Source: Pantoea sp. 18069
Lineage (GTDB): Bacteria > Pseudomonadota > Gammaproteobacteria > Burkholderiales > Burkholderiaceae_C
DNA: 59,460 nucleotides
Direction of reading: 5' to 3'
Assembly: GCF_902706035.1 (NCBI RefSeq)
Contig: NZ_CACSJA010000032.1
Span: forward strand, 1-59,460
In this document: one piece after another, positions 50,787 to 58,149 of the stretch
Numbering within the stretch: the stretch's first letter is position 1
How the letters are laid out: each line of letters opens with the position of its first letter
The notes under the pieces: generated by a model
Databases searched by the model: none
What the model was told of the DNA's origin: nothing
What the model saw: only the letters and a program-made list of their open reading frames with translations
Position numbers and translations under genes: made by a program

Positions 50787-52025
50787 ATGTCTTCCCCAAC
50801 GAGTGGCGCCGCGCCGCAAGCTTCCTGGGTCGTGCGCGGAACGCCGGCCTACCGCCGCATCAGCCTGGCGCTGTTTCTTGCCGGCTTTGCGACGTTCTCG
50901 CTGCTGTACTGCGTGCAGCCGCTGCTGCCGGCGTTTGTCGCGCACTTCGGCGTGACGCCCGCGGCCAGCGCGCTGTCGCTGTCGCTGACCACGGGGTGCC
51001 TCGCGGTGTCCATCGTGCTCGCCGGCGCGCTGTCCGAGGGGCTTGGGCGGCGCGGGCTGATGTTCGTCTCGATGCTGCTGGCCGCGGTCTGCAACCTCGC
51101 GGCGAGCTTTGCGCCGGGCTGGGAAGCGCTGCTCGCGGCGCGCGCGCTCGAAGGTTTCCTGCTCGGCGGCGTGCCGGCCGTGGCCATGGCCTATCTGTCC
51201 GAAGAGATCGAGCCCCGGGGGCTGGGCTTTGCGATGGGGCTTTATGTCGGCGGCTCGGCCCTGGGCGGCATGCTCGGGCGCGTGGCCATGGGCGTGATGA
51301 CCGAATACGTCGACTGGCACATGGCGCTGGCCGCGCTGAGCCTGGTCAACCTGTTCGCGGCCATCGGCTTTTATCTGCTGCTGCCGGCCTCGCGCAATTT
51401 CGTGCGCAAGTCCGGCCTGGGCGCGGCCTATCACCTGCAGGCCTGGGGCCGGCACCTGGCGCAGCCCGGCCTGCTGTGGCTGTTCCTGATCGGCTTCGGC
51501 CTGATGGGCGTGTTCGTCAGCATCTACAACTATGTCGGCTTCCTGCTCGGTGGCACGCCCCACGCGCTGAGTCCGCTGCAGATCAGCCATGTGTTCTATG
51601 CCTATCTTTTCGGCGTACTGGCTTCGCCCGTGGCCGGCGCGCTGGCCGACCGCTTCGGGCGCGCGCCCGTGCTGCTCAGCGGCGTGGCGCTGATGACGCT
51701 GGGCGTGCTGCTGACACTGCTGGCGCAGCTCAGCGCGATCGTGCTGGGCATCGTGCTGCTCACCATAGGCTTTTTCACCGCCCACTCGGTGGCCAGCAGC
51801 TGGGTCGGCCGGCTCGCGAAGCAGGCCAAGGGCCATGCGTCGTCGCTGTACCTGCTTGGCTATTACCTGGGCTCCAGCCTGCTGGGCGCGGGCGGGGGCT
51901 GGTTCCTGCAGCACACGGGCTGGCCGGGCCTGGTGGCCAGCATGCTGGTGCTGCTCGCCGGCGTGCTGGTGCTGGCGCTGCGTGTAAAGAAATTGCACCC
52001 CACGCTTGCTCGGCTGGCGCCGTAG
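50787..52025 (+). CDS. MFS transporter (YnfM/arabinose-efflux-like)
   Basis: A 412-residue inner-membrane major facilitator with 12 TM helices. The start of the transport core is ISLALFLAGFATFSLLYCVQPLLPAF, followed by SLSLTTGCLAVSIVLAG, SEGLGRRGLMFVSMLLAA and ADRFGRAPVLL. This is the MFS group that includes YnfM and sugar- or drug-efflux proteins, so drug or metabolite export is likely. The ATG at 50787 is chosen; upstream in-frame starts lie in non-conserved sequence. The last 10 residues, LHPTLARLAP, and the TAG stop are encoded by the first unit of the 91-bp tandem array, so the C-terminal tail was probably replaced by repeat insertion. Confidence 0.87.
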   Translation: MSSPTSGAAPQASWVVRGTPAYRRISLALFLAGFATFSLLYCVQPLLPAFVAHFGVTPAASALSLSLTTGCLAVSIVLAGALSEGLGRRGLMFVSMLLAAVCNLAASFAPGWEALLAARALEGFLLGGVPAVAMAYLSEEIEPRGLGFAMGLYVGGSALGGMLGRVAMGVMTEYVDWHMALAALSLVNLFAAIGFYLLLPASRNFVRKSGLGAAYHLQAWGRHLAQPGLLWLFLIGFGLMGVFVSIYNYVGFLLGGTPHALSPLQISHVFYAYLFGVLASPVAGALADRFGRAPVLLSGVALMTLGVLLTLLAQLSAIVLGIVLLTIGFFTAHSVASSWVGRLAKQAKGHASSLYLLGYYLGSSLLGAGGGWFLQHTGWPGLVASMLVLLAGVLVLALRVKKLHPTLARLAP

Positions 52026-52447
52026 CCGCTGCCCCTCCAGGAGGGGCCGTCCACCGGCTTGGGGCGGCCCGGCGCCGGTGGAGTTGCACCCCACGCTTGC
52101 TCGGCTGGCGCCGTAACCGCTGCCCCTCCAGGAGGGGGCGTCCACCGGCTTGGGGCGGCCCGGCGCCGGTGGAGTTGCACCCCACGCTTGCTCGGCTGGC
52201 GCCGTAACCGCTGCCCCTCCAGGAGGGGGCGTCCACCGGCTTGGGGCGGCCCGGCGCCGGTGGAGTTGCACCCCACGCTTGCTCGGCTGGCGCCGTAACC
52301 GCTGCCCCTCCAGGAGGGGGCGTCCACCGGCTTGGGGCGGCCCGGCGCCGGTGGAGTTGCACCCCACGCTTGCTCGGCTGGCGCCGTAGCCGCTGCCCCT
52401 CCAGGAGGGGTCGTCCACCGGCTTGGGGCGGCCCGGCGCCGGTGGAG
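51993..52447. repeat. 5 x 91-bp tandem repeat array
   Basis: Five consecutive units start at 51993, 52084, 52175, 52266 and 52357, nearly identical (variants GTAG/GTAA and GGGGCC/GGGGGC/GGGGTC). Each unit has TTGCACCCCACGCTTGCTCG, a GCCCCTCC-A-GGAGGGGC hairpin, a TCCACCGGC...GCCGGTGGA hairpin and GGGGCGGCCCGGCG. The array overlaps the MFS stop and ends 36 bases before the -10 of the ahcY promoter. It is not a CRISPR: units are contiguous without unique spacers. Confidence 0.97.
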
Positions 52448-52483
52448 TTGCCGCGGTACGACTGCGGGGTTGCGGCTTTTTAG

Positions 52484-52489
52484 TACAAT
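52484..52489 (+). promoter_or_regulatory. -10 element of the ahcY promoter
   Basis: TACAAT 8 bases before the first stem of the SAH riboswitch, putting the start of transcription near 52496. The -35 region is weak (ACTGCG at 17-bp spacing). Confidence 0.55.
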
Positions 52490-52496
52490 GCCTGCT

Positions 52497-52605
52497 TTCC
52501 GAGGAGCGTTGCAGCGCACCCCCCGCACCCATCAGGTGCCCGGCGGTACGTGAGGCTCGGAACCCGCCGCGCGGTCCTTACCCCGGCGTTCGCAACGACG
52601 CTCAC
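52497..52605 (+). ncRNA. SAH riboswitch
   Basis: P1 is TTCCGAG (52497-52503) paired with CTCGGAA (52556-52562). Inside it are the conserved GAGGAGCGTTGC and the GAGGCTCGG end, with P2 between. The pseudoknot pairs GAGCGT (52504-52509) with ACGCTC (52598-52603). These are the hallmarks of the S-adenosylhomocysteine riboswitch, and ahcY follows at 52673. In the known class, SAH binding raises expression of SAH hydrolase. Identification is by eye and gene context. Confidence 0.88.
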
Positions 52606-52672
52606 CCACGTCGTCTGTGCGGTGAGTGCTTTCCCCCAGAACGTGGTTTTGTCTATCCGTGAAGGAAAAACC

Positions 52673-54103
52673 ATGAACGCAGCTATTCCCCTGACCCCTG
52701 TCGAGTCGGTCATTGCCGATATTTCTCTGGCCAACTGGGGCCGCAAGGAAATCAGGATCGCCGAGACCGAAATGCCGGGCCTGATGGCGATCCGCGAGGA
52801 ATTCGCCGCCGCCCAGCCGCTCAAGGGCGCGCGCATCACCGGTTCGCTGCACATGACCATCCAGACGGCCGTGCTGATCGAGACGCTGCAGGCCCTGGGC
52901 GCGCAAGTGCGCTGGGCATCGTGCAACATCTTCTCGACGCAGGACCATGCGGCCGCGGCGATTGCCGCCAGCGGCACGCCGGTGTTCGCCATCAAGGGCG
53001 AGTCGCTGGCCGACTACTGGGACTATACCCACCGCATCTTCGACTTCGGCCCCAAGGGCAGCGAAGGCGAAGGCCCGAACATGATTCTCGACGATGGCGG
53101 CGATGCCACCATGCTGATGCACCTGGGCCAGAAGGCCGAGAAGGACCTGTCCGTGCTGGCCAACCCCGGCAGCGAAGAGGAAGTCATCATGTTCGCCGCG
53201 ATCAAGGCCAAGCTCGCCGTGGACGGCAACTGGTACACGCGCAAGTCGGCGCAGATCATCGGCGTGACCGAGGAAACCACCACCGGCGTGCACCGCCTCA
53301 ACGAGATGTCGGCCAAGGGCACATTGCTGTTCCGCGCGATCAACGTCAACGACTCGGTGACCAAGAGCAAGTTCGACAACCTGTACGGCTGCCGCGAATC
53401 GCTGGTCGACGGCATCAAGCGCGCCACCGACGTGATGATCGCCGGCAAGGTGGCCGTGGTGGCCGGCTACGGTGACGTGGGCAAGGGCTGCGCCCAGGCG
53501 CTGCGCGCCCTGAGCGCCCAGGTCTGGGTCACGGAAATCGACCCGATCAACGCGCTGCAGGCCGCGATGGAAGGCTACAAGGTCGTGACCATGGAATGGG
53601 CAGCCGACAAGGCCGACATCTTCGTGACCACCACCGGCAACCGCGACATCATCCGCCACGAGCACATGGTGGCGATGAAGGACCAGGCCATCGTCTGCAA
53701 CATCGGTCACTTCGACAATGAAATCGACGTCGCCTCGATCGAGCAGTACGAGTGGGAAGAAATCAAGCCCCAGGTCGATCACATCACGTTCCCCGACGGC
53801 AAGAAGATCATTTTGCTGGCCAAGGGCCGCCTGGTGAACCTGGGCTGCGCCACCGGCCACCCCAGCTTCGTGATGAGCGCCTCGTTCGCGAACCAGACCA
53901 TTGCCCAGATCGAGCTGTTCACCAAGCCCGACGCCTATGCCGTGGGCAAGGTCTACGTGCTGCCCAAGCTGCTGGACGAAAAAGTCGCACGCCTGCACCT
54001 CAAGAAGGTTGGCGCGATGCTGACCGAACTGAGCGACGGCCAGGCCGCCTATATCGGCGTGTCCAAGCAAGGCCCTTACAAGCCAGAAACCTACCGCTAC
54101 TAA
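52673..54103 (+). CDS. ahcY: Adenosylhomocysteinase (SAH hydrolase)
   Basis: A 476-residue NAD-dependent enzyme that splits SAH to adenosine and homocysteine and so clears the product inhibitor of methyltransferases. Conserved blocks are EIRIAETEMPGLMAIREEF, GSLHMTIQTAVLIETL, the substrate region CNIFSTQDHAAAAI, the NAD-binding GYGDVGKGCAQ, HPSFVMSASFANQ, and the C-terminal KTGPYKPETYRY-like ending (here KQGPYKPETYRY). The start at 52673 has AAGGA 6 bases upstream. It carries the approximately 40-residue insertion of proteobacterial AhcY. Expression is probably turned on by SAH through the upstream riboswitch. tlyA and metF lie downstream after a repeat-bearing spacer. Confidence 0.97.
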   Translation: MNAAIPLTPVESVIADISLANWGRKEIRIAETEMPGLMAIREEFAAAQPLKGARITGSLHMTIQTAVLIETLQALGAQVRWASCNIFSTQDHAAAAIAASGTPVFAIKGESLADYWDYTHRIFDFGPKGSEGEGPNMILDDGGDATMLMHLGQKAEKDLSVLANPGSEEEVIMFAAIKAKLAVDGNWYTRKSAQIIGVTEETTTGVHRLNEMSAKGTLLFRAINVNDSVTKSKFDNLYGCRESLVDGIKRATDVMIAGKVAVVAGYGDVGKGCAQALRALSAQVWVTEIDPINALQAAMEGYKVVTMEWAADKADIFVTTTGNRDIIRHEHMVAMKDQAIVCNIGHFDNEIDVASIEQYEWEEIKPQVDHITFPDGKKIILLAKGRLVNLGCATGHPSFVMSASFANQTIAQIELFTKPDAYAVGKVYVLPKLLDEKVARLHLKKVGAMLTELSDGQAAYIGVSKQGPYKPETYRY

Positions 54104-54112
54104 ACAGCGGTT

Positions 54113-54139
54113 CGGCCATGCCGCGTGCTGGCATGGCCG
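54113..54139 (+). terminator. Probable hairpin terminator of ahcY
   Basis: CGGCCATGCC (54113-54122) pairs with GGCATGGCCG (54130-54139), a perfect 10-bp stem 10 bases after the stop codon. Only a weak T-rich stretch follows, so termination may be partial. Confidence 0.5.
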
Positions 54140-54171
54140 CTGAAGATTCTTCTGCCCCTGAGACAGCCAAA

Positions 54172-54218
54172 CCGTTCGTGGTGAGCCTCGCTCGGCGCGC
54201 CCGTCGCACCATGAACGG
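54172..54218. repeat. Dispersed palindromic repeat, module A copy 2
   Basis: CCGTTCGTGGT (54172-54182) pairs with ACCATGAACGG (54208-54218). It is the inverted form of the element at 10958-11004. Confidence 0.8.
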
Positions 54219-54244
54219 CCCATCCTCATGATTTGAGCGCAGGT

Positions 54245-54276
54245 CGTTCACCCTTCGACAGGCTCAGGACGAACGG
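54245..54276 (-). repeat. Module B REP-like repeat, copy 5
   Basis: CGTTCACCCTTCGACAGG and CTCAGGACGAACGG, inverted relative to the copy at 22582. A truncated further copy (CCGCTCAGGACGAACGG) follows at 54334-54350. Confidence 0.85.
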
Positions 54277-54449
54277 GGATTTTGAAGTCCGCTGTTTCTT
54301 TTTAACGCCTGGCGAGGTTTCGCCTCGCTTACCCCGCTCAGGACGAACGGACGATTTCGTGGACTCACTGGAATTGCCTGCCTGAGGGGCACTTTGCCGT
54401 CGGCCATCAGGCCGTCGGTTGCGATTTATTTTTAAGACGGATTTATTCC

Positions 54450-55232
54450 ATGCGTGCCGATCAATTGCTAGTAGACCAGGGCCTGGCCGCCTCACGCGCG
54501 CAGGCCCAGCGCCTGATCGCTTCGGGCGTCGAGTGGCGTACCGCGGCCACGGGCCTGTGGCAGGCCATCAAGAAGAACAGCGAAGACCTCAGCGAAGACG
54601 CCGAACTGCAACTGCTCGACATGGCCGCAGCGCGCTATGTGTCGCGCGGCGGCCTCAAGCTCGAAGGCGCGCTGGCGTCGTTCAAGGTCACGGCGCAGGG
54701 CAAGTGGTGCCTCGACGTGGGGCAGTCCACGGGCGGCTTCACCGACTGCCTGCTGCAGCAGGGTGCCGAGCGCGTGGTCGGCGTCGATGTGGGCCATGAT
54801 CAGCTCAATCTGACGCTGCGCGGCCACGAGAAGATCGTCTGCCTCGAGCGCGTCAATGCGCGTACGCTCGATGTCGACACGCTGATCGACGCGGGCGCGT
54901 TCGACGGCGCGCCCGATGAGTCGCAGCAGTTCGACCTGATCGTCGGCGACCTGTCCTTCATCTCGCAGACGCTGGTGCTGCCGGCCGTGGTGCCGTTTCT
55001 CGCCCCCGCGGGCGACCTGCTGATGCTGGTCAAGCCCCAGTTCGAACTCCAGCCCGAGCACATCGGCAAGGGCGGCCTGGTGCGCGACGCGGCCTCGTAC
55101 GCCGTGGTCGAAACCCGCATCCGCGAATGCCTGGCCGAGCTGGGCCTCGAAGTCCGCGGCTGGATCGACAGCCCGATCACCGGCGGTGACGGCAACCGTG
55201 AATTCTTTGTGCACGCGCGGAGGAGCGCATGA
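54450..55232 (+). CDS. tlyA: TlyA family rRNA/hemolysin-like 2'-O-methyltransferase
   Basis: A 260-residue protein with an N-terminal S4 RNA-binding domain (MRADQLLVDQGLAASRAQAQ, residues 1-65) and a C-terminal FtsJ/RrmJ-type methyltransferase with the SAM loop LDVGQSTGGFTDCLLQQGA and then VGVDVGHDQL. The catalytic tetrad residues typical of TlyA (Lys-Asp-Lys-Glu) are in place: RGGLKLE, DLIVGDLSFIS, VKPQFE and GNREFF. The mycobacterial homologue methylates 16S and 23S rRNA ribose; the betaproteobacterial target is unknown. It overlaps metF by 4 bases (ATGA) and uses SAM, so it makes the SAH that AhcY removes. Confidence 0.9.
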   Translation: MRADQLLVDQGLAASRAQAQRLIASGVEWRTAATGLWQAIKKNSEDLSEDAELQLLDMAAARYVSRGGLKLEGALASFKVTAQGKWCLDVGQSTGGFTDCLLQQGAERVVGVDVGHDQLNLTLRGHEKIVCLERVNARTLDVDTLIDAGAFDGAPDESQQFDLIVGDLSFISQTLVLPAVVPFLAPAGDLLMLVKPQFELQPEHIGKGGLVRDAASYAVVETRIRECLAELGLEVRGWIDSPITGGDGNREFFVHARRSA

Positions 55233-56065
55233 CCCGGACGACTTTTCCCATCAGCTACGAGTTCTTTCCGCCCAAGACCCCCGAAGGTGCAGAAAAGCTG
55301 CGCGCCGTGCGCCGGCAGCTGGCCGTGCGCCGGCCCGAGTTCTGCTCGGTGACCTATGGCGCGGGCGGCTCTACCCAATCGGGCACGTTCCGCCTGGTGC
55401 AGGAAATCCAGCAGGAAGGCATGAGCGCGGCCTCGCACTTCTCGTGCGTGGGCGCGACGCGCGAAAGCGTGCGTGCCGAGCTGCGCGAGCTGCAGGCCAT
55501 GGGCATTGCGCGCCTGGTCGCGCTGCGCGGCGATCTGCCCAGCGGCTACGGCCTGGGCGGTGAGTTCCAGTACGCGAGCGATCTCGTGGCGTTCATCCGC
55601 ACGGAGTTCGGCGACGCGTTCCATATCGAAGTCGCGGCCTACCCCGAGATGCACCCCCAGGCGCGCTCGCCCGACGCCGACCTGCAGGCTTTCGCGGCCA
55701 AGGTCCAGGCCGGAGCCGACTCGGCCATCACCCAGTACTTCTACAACGCCGACGCCTACTTCCGCTTTGTCGACAACGCGCGCGCGCTGGGCCTGGACGT
55801 CCCGGTGGTGCCGGGCATCATGCCCATCACCAGCTCGACCCAGTTGCTGCGTTTTTCCGACGCCTGCGGCGCGGAAGTGCCGCGCTGGATCCGCTTGCGC
55901 CTGCAGGGCTTCGGGGATGACACTGCTTCCATCAAGGCTTTTGGTCTGGATGTGGTGACCGAGTTGTGCGAACGTCTGCGCAGCCAGGGTGCACCCAGCC
56001 TGCACTTCTACACCATGAACCAGAGCGCTGCCGTATTGGCGATCAGCGAACGACTGGGCTTGTAA
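55229..56065 (+). CDS. metF: 5,10-methylenetetrahydrofolate reductase
   Basis: A 278-residue FAD-dependent TIM-barrel enzyme that makes 5-methyl-THF for methionine synthesis. Motifs include SYEFFPPKTPEGAE, SVTYGAGGSTQ, ALRGDLPSGYGLGGEF, EVAAYPEMHPQA, the flavin-binding Asp in GADSAITQYFYN and PGIMPITSSTQL. It lacks the C-terminal SAM-regulatory domain of the eukaryotic enzyme. The start overlaps the tlyA stop. Together, ahcY, tlyA and metF form a methyl-cycle neighbourhood. Confidence 0.95.
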   Translation: MTRTTFPISYEFFPPKTPEGAEKLRAVRRQLAVRRPEFCSVTYGAGGSTQSGTFRLVQEIQQEGMSAASHFSCVGATRESVRAELRELQAMGIARLVALRGDLPSGYGLGGEFQYASDLVAFIRTEFGDAFHIEVAAYPEMHPQARSPDADLQAFAAKVQAGADSAITQYFYNADAYFRFVDNARALGLDVPVVPGIMPITSSTQLLRFSDACGAEVPRWIRLRLQGFGDDTASIKAFGLDVVTELCERLRSQGAPSLHFYTMNQSAAVLAISERLGL

Positions 56066-56070
56066 ACATT

Positions 56071-56127
56071 GCGGCCGGCGGGTCCGGCGGCCGGCGATCC
56101 GGCGATCCGGCGGCCGGCGGTCCGGCG
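56071..56127. repeat. GC-rich mini-repeats between metF and rlpA
   Basis: Iterated GGCCGGCG and GATCCGGCG / GTCCGGCG units (about 8-9 bases each) over 57 bases. This may be a slippage-prone tract in the short spacer upstream of rlpA. Confidence 0.7.
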
Positions 56128-56154
56128 CTCGAGCCGCAATTCCAGGAAGACACA

Positions 56155-56946
56155 ATGGATGAAAGCAATTGCCGCCCAGCGCGGCGGCGGCCGGGGCCGT
56201 GGACCCGCAGCTTGGGTCTGGTCAGCCTGTCATTGTGGCTGGCGGCCTGCGCCCCCTTGCCTGTAGCCCTGGCGCCTGAAGATGCATTGTCGACCTGCAC
56301 CGTGCCCGTGGGCGGCGGTGAGGGCGACACCACGACCCAGTCTTGCCCCCGGCCTTCCGGGTCGCTCCAGCCGCTCGAGCCTTTCGAGCGCCCCGAGCCG
56401 CCTCCACCGCGCAAGCCCAAGCCGGTGCTGCCGCCGGTGGCCGAGCCCGCTGAGCCCGCCGCCGAGCCACCCACCTCCTCGACCTACGACCTGTCTCCGC
56501 CGCGCGAAAGCGACCAGCAGGGCCTCGCGTCCTGGTATGGCCCGCGCTTTCATGGCCGGCGCACGGCCAGCGGCGAGCGTTTCGACAGCCAGGACCTCAC
56601 GGCCGCGCACCGCACGCTGGCGTTCGGCACGCGCGTGTGCGTGCGCAGCAGCATCACTGGCAAGTCCGTGGTGGTGCGCATCAATGACCGCGGTCCCTTT
56701 ACCGGGGGGCGGGTGATCGACCTGAGCCAGGGCGCGGCCGAAGCGCTGGGCATGATTGGCCTGGGCATCAAGCCTGTGGAGCTGTGGCAGCTCGACAAGG
56801 ACGAGGAGGAGTGCCCCGAAGTATTCGACGAAGCCGCTGCCGACGCCGATGCGGCCGCCGCCAAGCCTGTCGCCCGGGTGCAGAAAAAAGCCAGCCCCAC
56901 GCCGCGCAAGAAAGCCGTGGCAGCACCCAGGCCGCGCAAACGCTGA
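56155..56946 (+). CDS. rlpA: RlpA-like septal lytic transglycosylase / lipoprotein
   Basis: A 263-residue lipoprotein. The N-terminal Arg-rich region and LWLAAC lipobox (about residue 30) anchor it to the outer membrane. A Pro-rich linker (90-115) leads to the double-psi beta-barrel: GLASWYGPRFHGRRTASGERFD, ALTAAHRTLAFG-like (here DLTAAHRTLAFG), VVVRINDRGPFTGGRVIDLS. The catalytic Glu and Asp/His of RlpA lytic transglycosylases are in the GERFD and NDRGP regions. There is no SPOR domain; the C-terminus is a short Lys/Pro/Ala-rich tail ending APRPRKR. It cleaves naked septal glycan in other species. The ATG at 56155 has AGGAAG upstream. Confidence 0.88.
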   Translation: MDESNCRPARRRPGPWTRSLGLVSLSLWLAACAPLPVALAPEDALSTCTVPVGGGEGDTTTQSCPRPSGSLQPLEPFERPEPPPPRKPKPVLPPVAEPAEPAAEPPTSSTYDLSPPRESDQQGLASWYGPRFHGRRTASGERFDSQDLTAAHRTLAFGTRVCVRSSITGKSVVVRINDRGPFTGGRVIDLSQGAAEALGMIGLGIKPVELWQLDKDEEECPEVFDEAAADADAAAAKPVARVQKKASPTPRKKAVAAPRPRKR

Positions 56947-56957
56947 AGTGCGAATGC

Positions 56958-56987
56958 AAAAAAGCCAGGCATCTGCCTGGCTTTTTT
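56958..56987. terminator. Bidirectional terminator between rlpA and rlmJ
   Basis: AAAAAAGCCAGGC-ATCT-GCCTGGCTTTTTT at 56958-56987. The stem has a poly-T on one strand and a poly-A on the other, so it serves both convergent genes. Confidence 0.93.
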
Positions 56988-57017
56988 GCCGGGGGCGGCG
57001 CCATGCGCCGCTGGAAG

Positions 57018-57884
57018 TCAGCCGCCCGACTCGAGCGAGAAAGTGGCGTTGCCATCCTGGCCCAGCAGCTTGACCAACTGGGGCATGGCGGGCTTGAGCA
57101 GTTCCTTGAGCTGGAAAGGCGGGCTGATGATGAACATGCCGCTCGCGGGCAGGCCGCCGCGCTCGGAGGTCTTGTTGCTCTTGACGGTGAGCGTCACATG
57201 CAGCCAGCTCTTGCCGGCCTTGACGGCCAGGGTCTTGAGGCGGCGCGGCAGGTCGTGGGCTTCGGGGCGTGGAATGATCGGGTACCAGATGGCGTAGGTG
57301 CCCGTGGGAAAGCGCTTGAGGCTGTCGGTCACCATGTCGAGCACGCGGCCGTAGTCGGTCTTGATCTCGTAGCTCGGGTCGCACAGCAGCAGCGCGCGGC
57401 GCGACACCGGCGGCAGGAATTTTTTCACGCCTTCGAAGCCGTCTTCGTGCAGCACGGCCAACTGGCGGCCGGCTTCGAGCTGGGTCACATTGCCGGCGAG
57501 CGAGCGCATGTCGGTCGGGTGCAGCTCGAACAGCTTGAGCTTGTCGTGGCCGCGCAGCAGCGACTGGCTGATGAACGGCGAGCCGGGATAGTTGCGGATG
57601 GTGCTGCCCTGGTTGAAGGAGCGCACCAGCGCGAGGTATTCCTGCAGGATGGGCGCGAGTTCTTCGGTCGGAGTGGCCGCGAGCTTGAGCACGCCTTCGC
57701 TGGCTTCACCGCTCTTGCTAGCGTAGTCGCCGTCGAGGCGGTACAGGCCGGCACCGGCGTGCGTATCCAGAACGGTCAGCGCCGCGTCTTTCTGCGTGAG
57801 GTATTGCAAGGTGGCAATCAACACTGCGTGCTTGAGCACGTCGGCGTGGTTGCCCGCATGGAAGGCGTGGCGATAACTGAACAT
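57018..57884 (-). CDS. rlmJ: 23S rRNA (adenine2030-N6)-methyltransferase
   Basis: A 288-residue RlmJ (also annotated ComJ/YhiR), starting with the diagnostic MFSYRHAFHAGNHADVLKH. The SAM site is in LDTHAGAGLY, and the catalytic motif IV reads DPSY (169-172) in LLLCDPSYEIK, with Ser where E. coli has Pro. The enzyme methylates A2030 of 23S rRNA before ribosome assembly. It is convergent with rlpA (bidirectional terminator) and divergent from rplM. Its location next to ribosomal protein genes is suitable, but both use separate promoters. Confidence 0.93.
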   Translation of the reverse strand: MFSYRHAFHAGNHADVLKHAVLIATLQYLTQKDAALTVLDTHAGAGLYRLDGDYASKSGEASEGVLKLAATPTEELAPILQEYLALVRSFNQGSTIRNYPGSPFISQSLLRGHDKLKLFELHPTDMRSLAGNVTQLEAGRQLAVLHEDGFEGVKKFLPPVSRRALLLCDPSYEIKTDYGRVLDMVTDSLKRFPTGTYAIWYPIIPRPEAHDLPRRLKTLAVKAGKSWLHVTLTVKSNKTSERGGLPASGMFIISPPFQLKELLKPAMPQLVKLLGQDGNATFSLESGG

Positions 57885-57996
57885 GGGGCAATGGTAACCA
57901 GACGCTGCCAGGAGGCAAGAGCGCAGGTCTTTGGGAATGGGCAGGTATTTTTACATGCCGGCCAAGGTCATGCAGCACAAGGGTTGCCGCATTTCG

Positions 57997-58002
57997 TATA
58001 AT
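57997..58002 (+). promoter_or_regulatory. -10 element of the rplM-rpsI operon
   Basis: A perfect TATAAT, expected to start transcription near 58010. The -35 is weak (AGCACA at 17 bp). The leader is therefore about 140 nt. Confidence 0.65.
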
Positions 58003-58009
58003 GGAGGGC

Positions 58010-58149
58010 TTCGCAGCGATTTTTTGGTCCCGCGGCGGAGTGTTTGCAGCATGCGATGCTGCGGGCATCGCCACCTAAGAGGCTTCCTTCAGAGAAGCGC
58101 CGACCGTGGAAAAGGACCTTCAAACCCTCTTATCGAAAAGAGAAAACTC
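58010..58149 (+). other. rplM leader, possible L13 autoregulatory region
   Basis: An untranslated leader of about 140 nt with a clear hairpin GCAGCAT-GCG-ATGCTGC (58046-58062) and smaller stems. L13 leaders are known in other phyla; here the role is inferred from length and structure. No small reading frame is evident. Confidence 0.4.

Larger units (their letters stand above)
54104..54449. other. Spacer with hairpin and dispersed repeats between ahcY and tlyA
   Basis: No gene is seen in these 346 bases. Shortly after the ahcY stop there is a 10-bp stem (54113-54139). Then follow module A and B repeats (54172-54218, 54245-54276) and a third module-B-like end at 54334-54350. The region before tlyA (54360-54449) has no clear promoter. 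Confidence 0.7.

Noticed and set aside
51993..52447. The 91-bp array as a CRISPR
   Set aside because: Units are contiguous and entirely repetitive, with no unique spacers, and no cas gene lies near.
52059..52553. Overlapping 79-80-codon frames repeated every 91 bases in the array
   Set aside because: They are the same frame read from successive repeat units. No ribosome-binding site or independent support.
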